Positions 61,092-64,000 of a stretch of DNA of 64,000 bases are shown here, piece after piece. The notes beneath the pieces were generated by a model. That model did no database searches. It saw only the letters and a program-made list of their open reading frames with translations, and was not told where the DNA came from. The DNA is from Alteriqipengyuania halimionae (GTDB taxonomy: Bacteria > Pseudomonadota > Alphaproteobacteria > Sphingomonadales > Sphingomonadaceae). Every line of letters begins with the position of its first letter. The stretch's first letter is position 1. Made by a program: the position numbers and the translations under genes. The stretch covers positions 1,178,001 to 1,242,000 of the forward strand of contig NZ_WTYR01000001.1 of NCBI RefSeq assembly GCF_009827575.1. Reading direction: 5' to 3'.

Positions 61092-62270
61092 CTAGATCAG
61101 ACCGGCGAAGTGGGCGAGCAGGACGGCGAGCGCCGCAAAGGCACCGATCGTGCCGGGCATGGTGATGAAGCGCTTACCGACATTTTCCTTCCACGCGAGC
61201 GCGTTGACCGTGCCGAATACCAGCAGGAACACGACACTCGCGCCCGAGACCAGACCGTCGAGCCCGCCGGCCAGCGCGAGCGTCAGCGCAAGCACTGCGA
61301 TCGTGAGCACGGCGAAATAGGGTGAACCTTCGCCATTGATCTTGCCCATCGCCTTGGGCAGCGCATCGTCATTCGCCACTTCTCTGGCGAGGCGCGCGGA
61401 GGAGAACAGCGTGGCATTGATCGCCGACGCGGTCGAAAGCGCCGCCGCCACGGTCACGAACAGCAGCCCCGCCGTGCCCGCCGCCTGCTTGCCCGCCAAG
61501 GAGAGCGCGACTTCGCCGTTCTCGATCACTGCCTTCGTCCCCGTCAGCATCGGCACGGCAAGGCACACGAGGACGTAGATCACTGCAGCGCTCCCGATCG
61601 CGAACGGCATGACCCGGCGCATGGTGGCCTTGCGATCTTCCATGTCGTCATAGTCGTAAGCCAGCAATTCGAAGCCCTCATAGGCCATGAACACGCTCGC
61701 CGCGCCGACGACGATGCCGATCAGGCCCGGCTGCTGCGGAATCTCGAGTTTGCCCGCATCGAACTGCGAAAGGCCATAGGCAGCGAGCAGCGCGAGGATT
61801 ACGAGTTTCGCACACACGATCGCGATCTCGACGCCCGCGGCCTGCCCTGCCCCGCGCAGGTTGATCGCCGTCATCGAGACGATCGCCAACGCCGCCATCG
61901 CGGGCGAGACCCAGGCCGCCCCGTTCAGCGCGTGGGCGATATAGGCGCCGAAAGTATAGGCATAAACCGCGCAGGTCAGGACATAGCCCGCCAAAAGCAC
62001 CCAAGCGGAAAAGCGCGCCACCGTCGTCTGCTTGCGGTCTCTCAGGAAGGTATAGATCCCGCCCGCCTCGTCCGCCTGCACGGTCAGCGCCGCGAGCGAG
62101 TGACCGGTGGCATAGGCTACCAGTCCGCCGAGCACGAAGCTGAGCGCCGCCCAGTGCCCCGCACTCGATATCACCACGCCGAGCGTCGAGAATATTCCCC
62201 CGCCGACCATCCCGCCAACGCCGATTGCCCAGACAGCCAGCAGGCTGAGATTGCCTTTCTTTTCGCTCAT
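61092..62270 (-). CDS. APC-superfamily amino-acid permease
   Basis: 392 aa, about 11-12 transmembrane helices. APC signature GVGGMVGGGIFSTLG in helix 1 and the SVFMAYEGFELLAYDYDDMED region of helix 6. It is shorter than typical members at the C-terminus. It sits 12 bp after an S9 peptidase gene, suggesting uptake of peptide-derived amino acids. Confidence 0.88.
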   Translation of the reverse strand: MSEKKGNLSLLAVWAIGVGGMVGGGIFSTLGVVISSAGHWAALSFVLGGLVAYATGHSLAALTVQADEAGGIYTFLRDRKQTTVARFSAWVLLAGYVLTCAVYAYTFGAYIAHALNGAAWVSPAMAALAIVSMTAINLRGAGQAAGVEIAIVCAKLVILALLAAYGLSQFDAGKLEIPQQPGLIGIVVGAASVFMAYEGFELLAYDYDDMEDRKATMRRVMPFAIGSAAVIYVLVCLAVPMLTGTKAVIENGEVALSLAGKQAAGTAGLLFVTVAAALSTASAINATLFSSARLAREVANDDALPKAMGKINGEGSPYFAVLTIAVLALTLALAGGLDGLVSGASVVFLLVFGTVNALAWKENVGKRFITMPGTIGAFAALAVLLAHFAGLI

Positions 62271-62282
62271 CGTGCGCCCCTA

Positions 62283-64000
62283 CTATTCCGGAGCCGTCAC
62301 CCCGTTCTGCTCGAGGAAACGGAAATAGGTGTTCCACAAATGCGGCGAGATGTTCTCGCCCGCCACACGGTGGGTGTAGCCGGGGTAGAGCATCATATCG
62401 AACTGGACATTGGCCTCCTGCAGCGCCGCGATCAGTTCGGTCGCGTTTTCGAACACCACATTGTCATCGGCCATGCCGTGGACCAGCAGCAGCGGATCGA
62501 CGATCTTGTCGGCCTCCAGGATCGCATTGCCGGTCGCGTAGGCTTCCGCATCGTCCTGCGGGGTGCCGAGGAAGCGCTCGGTGTAATGGGTGTCGTAGAG
62601 CTCCCACTTGGTCACCGGGGCGCCCGCAATTCCGGCGGCATAGAGGCCCGGATAGCGTTCGAGCATCAGGATCGACATGTAGCCGCCATAGGACCAGCCA
62701 TAGGTCGCGATCTTGTCGGGATCGACGAAATCGAGCGTCTTGAGCCATTTCGCCCCGGTAGCCTGGTCCTCGACCTCGATCGTGCCCATCGCGCGGTAGA
62801 TCTGCTTTAGGAAATCCACTCCGCGACCGGGCGTGCCGCGATTGTCGAGCGCGAACCAGATATACCCCTTGTCGACCACCGCCTGCCGCAATGCGCCGCC
62901 CCAGCCCTTGTCCACCACCTGCGAGGTCGGCCCGCCATAGTGGTAGAAGAACACCGGATAGCGTTTGCCCGGTTCGAGTTCGGGCGTGACCATCTCGTAA
63001 TAGAGATCGCTGCCGTCACTGGCCTCGATCGAACCGTATTGGGCCGGACGATGGCTGGCGAGATACGGCGCATACGGGTGATCCGCATCGACGCGGTTTT
63101 CCTCGATCCAGGCCAGGCGATTGCCATCGCCATCGGCGATGTAGCTCTGGGTCGGCTGCGTATCGTTGGAACGCGAGATCAGCAGCGTCTGCCCCTTCGC
63201 ATCCATGCTCGCTCCGTTGGTATAGCCGAGTTCGGTCACACGGCGGATCGAGGACGGATCGTCGATGCTCATCGTGTAGACATGCGTTTCGAGCGGATCG
63301 TCCTTGGTGCCGGTGAACCAGATGCGCCGTGCGTCCTCGTCCACGCCGACAAGGTCCTTCACTTCCCACTCGCCCTTCGTGAGCTGAACCGGGCCCTCAC
63401 GGGTACGCAGATAGAGGTGCGCCCAGCCATCGCTTTCCGACCACCACAGCATGGTGCCATCCTTGAGGAAGCGGTAATTGTCGGAGAGGTTGACCCAGTA
63501 ACCGTCCTGCGCCTTTTCGGTCAGGATCACTTCGCTCTCACCGCTGACGGGATCGACCGAGAGCAGTTCGAGCACATTCTGAAGCCGGTTCTGGCGCTGG
63601 ACGAACAGCGAGCCACCATCGGGCGACCAGTCGACGCGCGGGATATAGATATCCTTCTCGTCACCCAGATCGACTTCGACGCGGTTTGCCCCATCCGGAT
63701 CCTGGATGAACAGCCGCACATCGGCATTGTCGCTGCCAGCCACCGGATAGCGCTGTTCGAAGGTCTTGGTGCCGGTCGCACCGATCGCGGCGCGGGTGAC
63801 GATCCCGACCGGCGCTTCATCGGTGCGCTGGACGGCGATGCGGCGCTCGTTCGGGCTCCACCAGAAACCGGTCAGGCGGCCCATTTCCTCCTGCGCGACG
63901 AACTCGGCTTCGCCCCAGCGGATCGTGTCGCCTTCCTTGGGCGTGACTGGCTTCGCCTTCTCGCCCACGCGCCCGACCCACAACTGCCGATCGCGTACGA
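62283..64000 (-). CDS. S9-family peptidase (DPP-IV type), N-terminus beyond window
   Basis: The reverse frame is open to the window end (about 572 codons seen). A beta-propeller region with repeated blades precedes a C-terminal alpha/beta hydrolase domain: nucleophile GWSYGGYMS, acid HGMADDNVVF and His PGYTHRVAG. The DPP-IV-type sequence GTPGRGVDFLKQIYRAMG is present. Start and signal peptide lie beyond 64000. Cleaves Xaa-Pro or similar dipeptides from peptides. Confidence 0.93.
   Translation of the reverse strand, partial: VRDRQLWVGRVGEKAKPVTPKEGDTIRWGEAEFVAQEEMGRLTGFWWSPNERRIAVQRTDEAPVGIVTRAAIGATGTKTFEQRYPVAGSDNADVRLFIQDPDGANRVEVDLGDEKDIYIPRVDWSPDGGSLFVQRQNRLQNVLELLSVDPVSGESEVILTEKAQDGYWVNLSDNYRFLKDGTMLWWSESDGWAHLYLRTREGPVQLTKGEWEVKDLVGVDEDARRIWFTGTKDDPLETHVYTMSIDDPSSIRRVTELGYTNGASMDAKGQTLLISRSNDTQPTQSYIADGDGNRLAWIEENRVDADHPYAPYLASHRPAQYGSIEASDGSDLYYEMVTPELEPGKRYPVFFYHYGGPTSQVVDKGWGGALRQAVVDKGYIWFALDNRGTPGRGVDFLKQIYRAMGTIEVEDQATGAKWLKTLDFVDPDKIATYGWSYGGYMSILMLERYPGLYAAGIAGAPVTKWELYDTHYTERFLGTPQDDAEAYATGNAILEADKIVDPLLLVHGMADDNVVFENATELIAALQEANVQFDMMLYPGYTHRVAGENISPHLWNTYFRFLEQNGVTAPE

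Overview
The window is a stretch of a high-GC alphaproteobacterial chromosome, most likely a sphingomonad/Erythrobacteraceae-type bacterium. This rests on protein character (LigA, RecN, BamD, SdhCDA, PhaC, Rrf2 and adrenodoxin-type reductase), on dense operons with ATGA/TGATG stop-start overlaps, and on common TTG/GTG starts. I could run no search. No tRNA, rRNA, IS element or CRISPR array was seen.

Layout. 1-2260: serB (cut by the window edge) and miaA diverge with overlapping starts, followed by an I78-type lipoprotein and a terminator. 2315-5615: a BlaI/BlaR1-like repressor-sensor pair and a secreted protein, with two BlaI-type operators upstream and a ClpP-like protease divergent. 5612-7353: a likely nitric-oxide module (YeaR-like protein, membrane protein, truncated globin, divergent Rrf2/NsrR-like regulator). 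7363-11605: sdhC-sdhD-sdhA followed by a secreted metalloprotease and a membrane protein; sdhB is not here. 11752-13969: SDR, GFA-like zinc protein, prmA. 13977-21977: serine hydrolase, membrane protein, ligA, an AT-rich unknown gene, recN, a diguanylate cyclase and bamD. 22045-25503: the full proline pathway proB / proC-proA. 25664-28114: a second, paralogous diguanylate cyclase and two uncharacterised genes, one with a terminase-like HTH.

28264-31515 is the accessory highlight: four AT-rich minus-strand genes, each overlapping the next by 4 nt. They encode a duplicated zinc-ribbon protein, a small protein resembling nucleotide-modification-associated (Nmad/PUA-like) domains, an XRE-ImmA/IrrE metallopeptidase and a PIN-domain protein. 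A promoter with a 12-bp palindrome over its -10 lies just upstream. It looks like a horizontally acquired defence or toxin-antitoxin-like unit that I cannot match to a named system.

31600-40060: lepA, a PAS-GGDEF-EAL-PilZ protein interrupted by an in-frame stop, a ferredoxin-NADP reductase, PHA synthase and an adjacent PHA depolymerase-like hydrolase. 40093-47418: glycerophosphodiesterase, dnaN, fabG, fabD, LD-carboxypeptidase divergent from an Mpl-type ligase (murein recycling), and a DUF808 membrane protein. 47847-50606: rpsF-rpsR-rplI and AMP nucleosidase. 50701-55245: a third diguanylate cyclase, rimK with a RimB-like aspartyl protease, and an M2 dipeptidyl carboxypeptidase. 55301-64000: an alpha/beta hydrolase, a MarR-EmrA-EmrB efflux operon, a lipoprotein, asd, an amino-acid permease and an S9 peptidase cut by the window edge.

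The recurrent themes are c-di-GMP signalling (three GGEEF cyclases plus the broken hybrid), peptide and amino-acid metabolism, and envelope or murein turnover.
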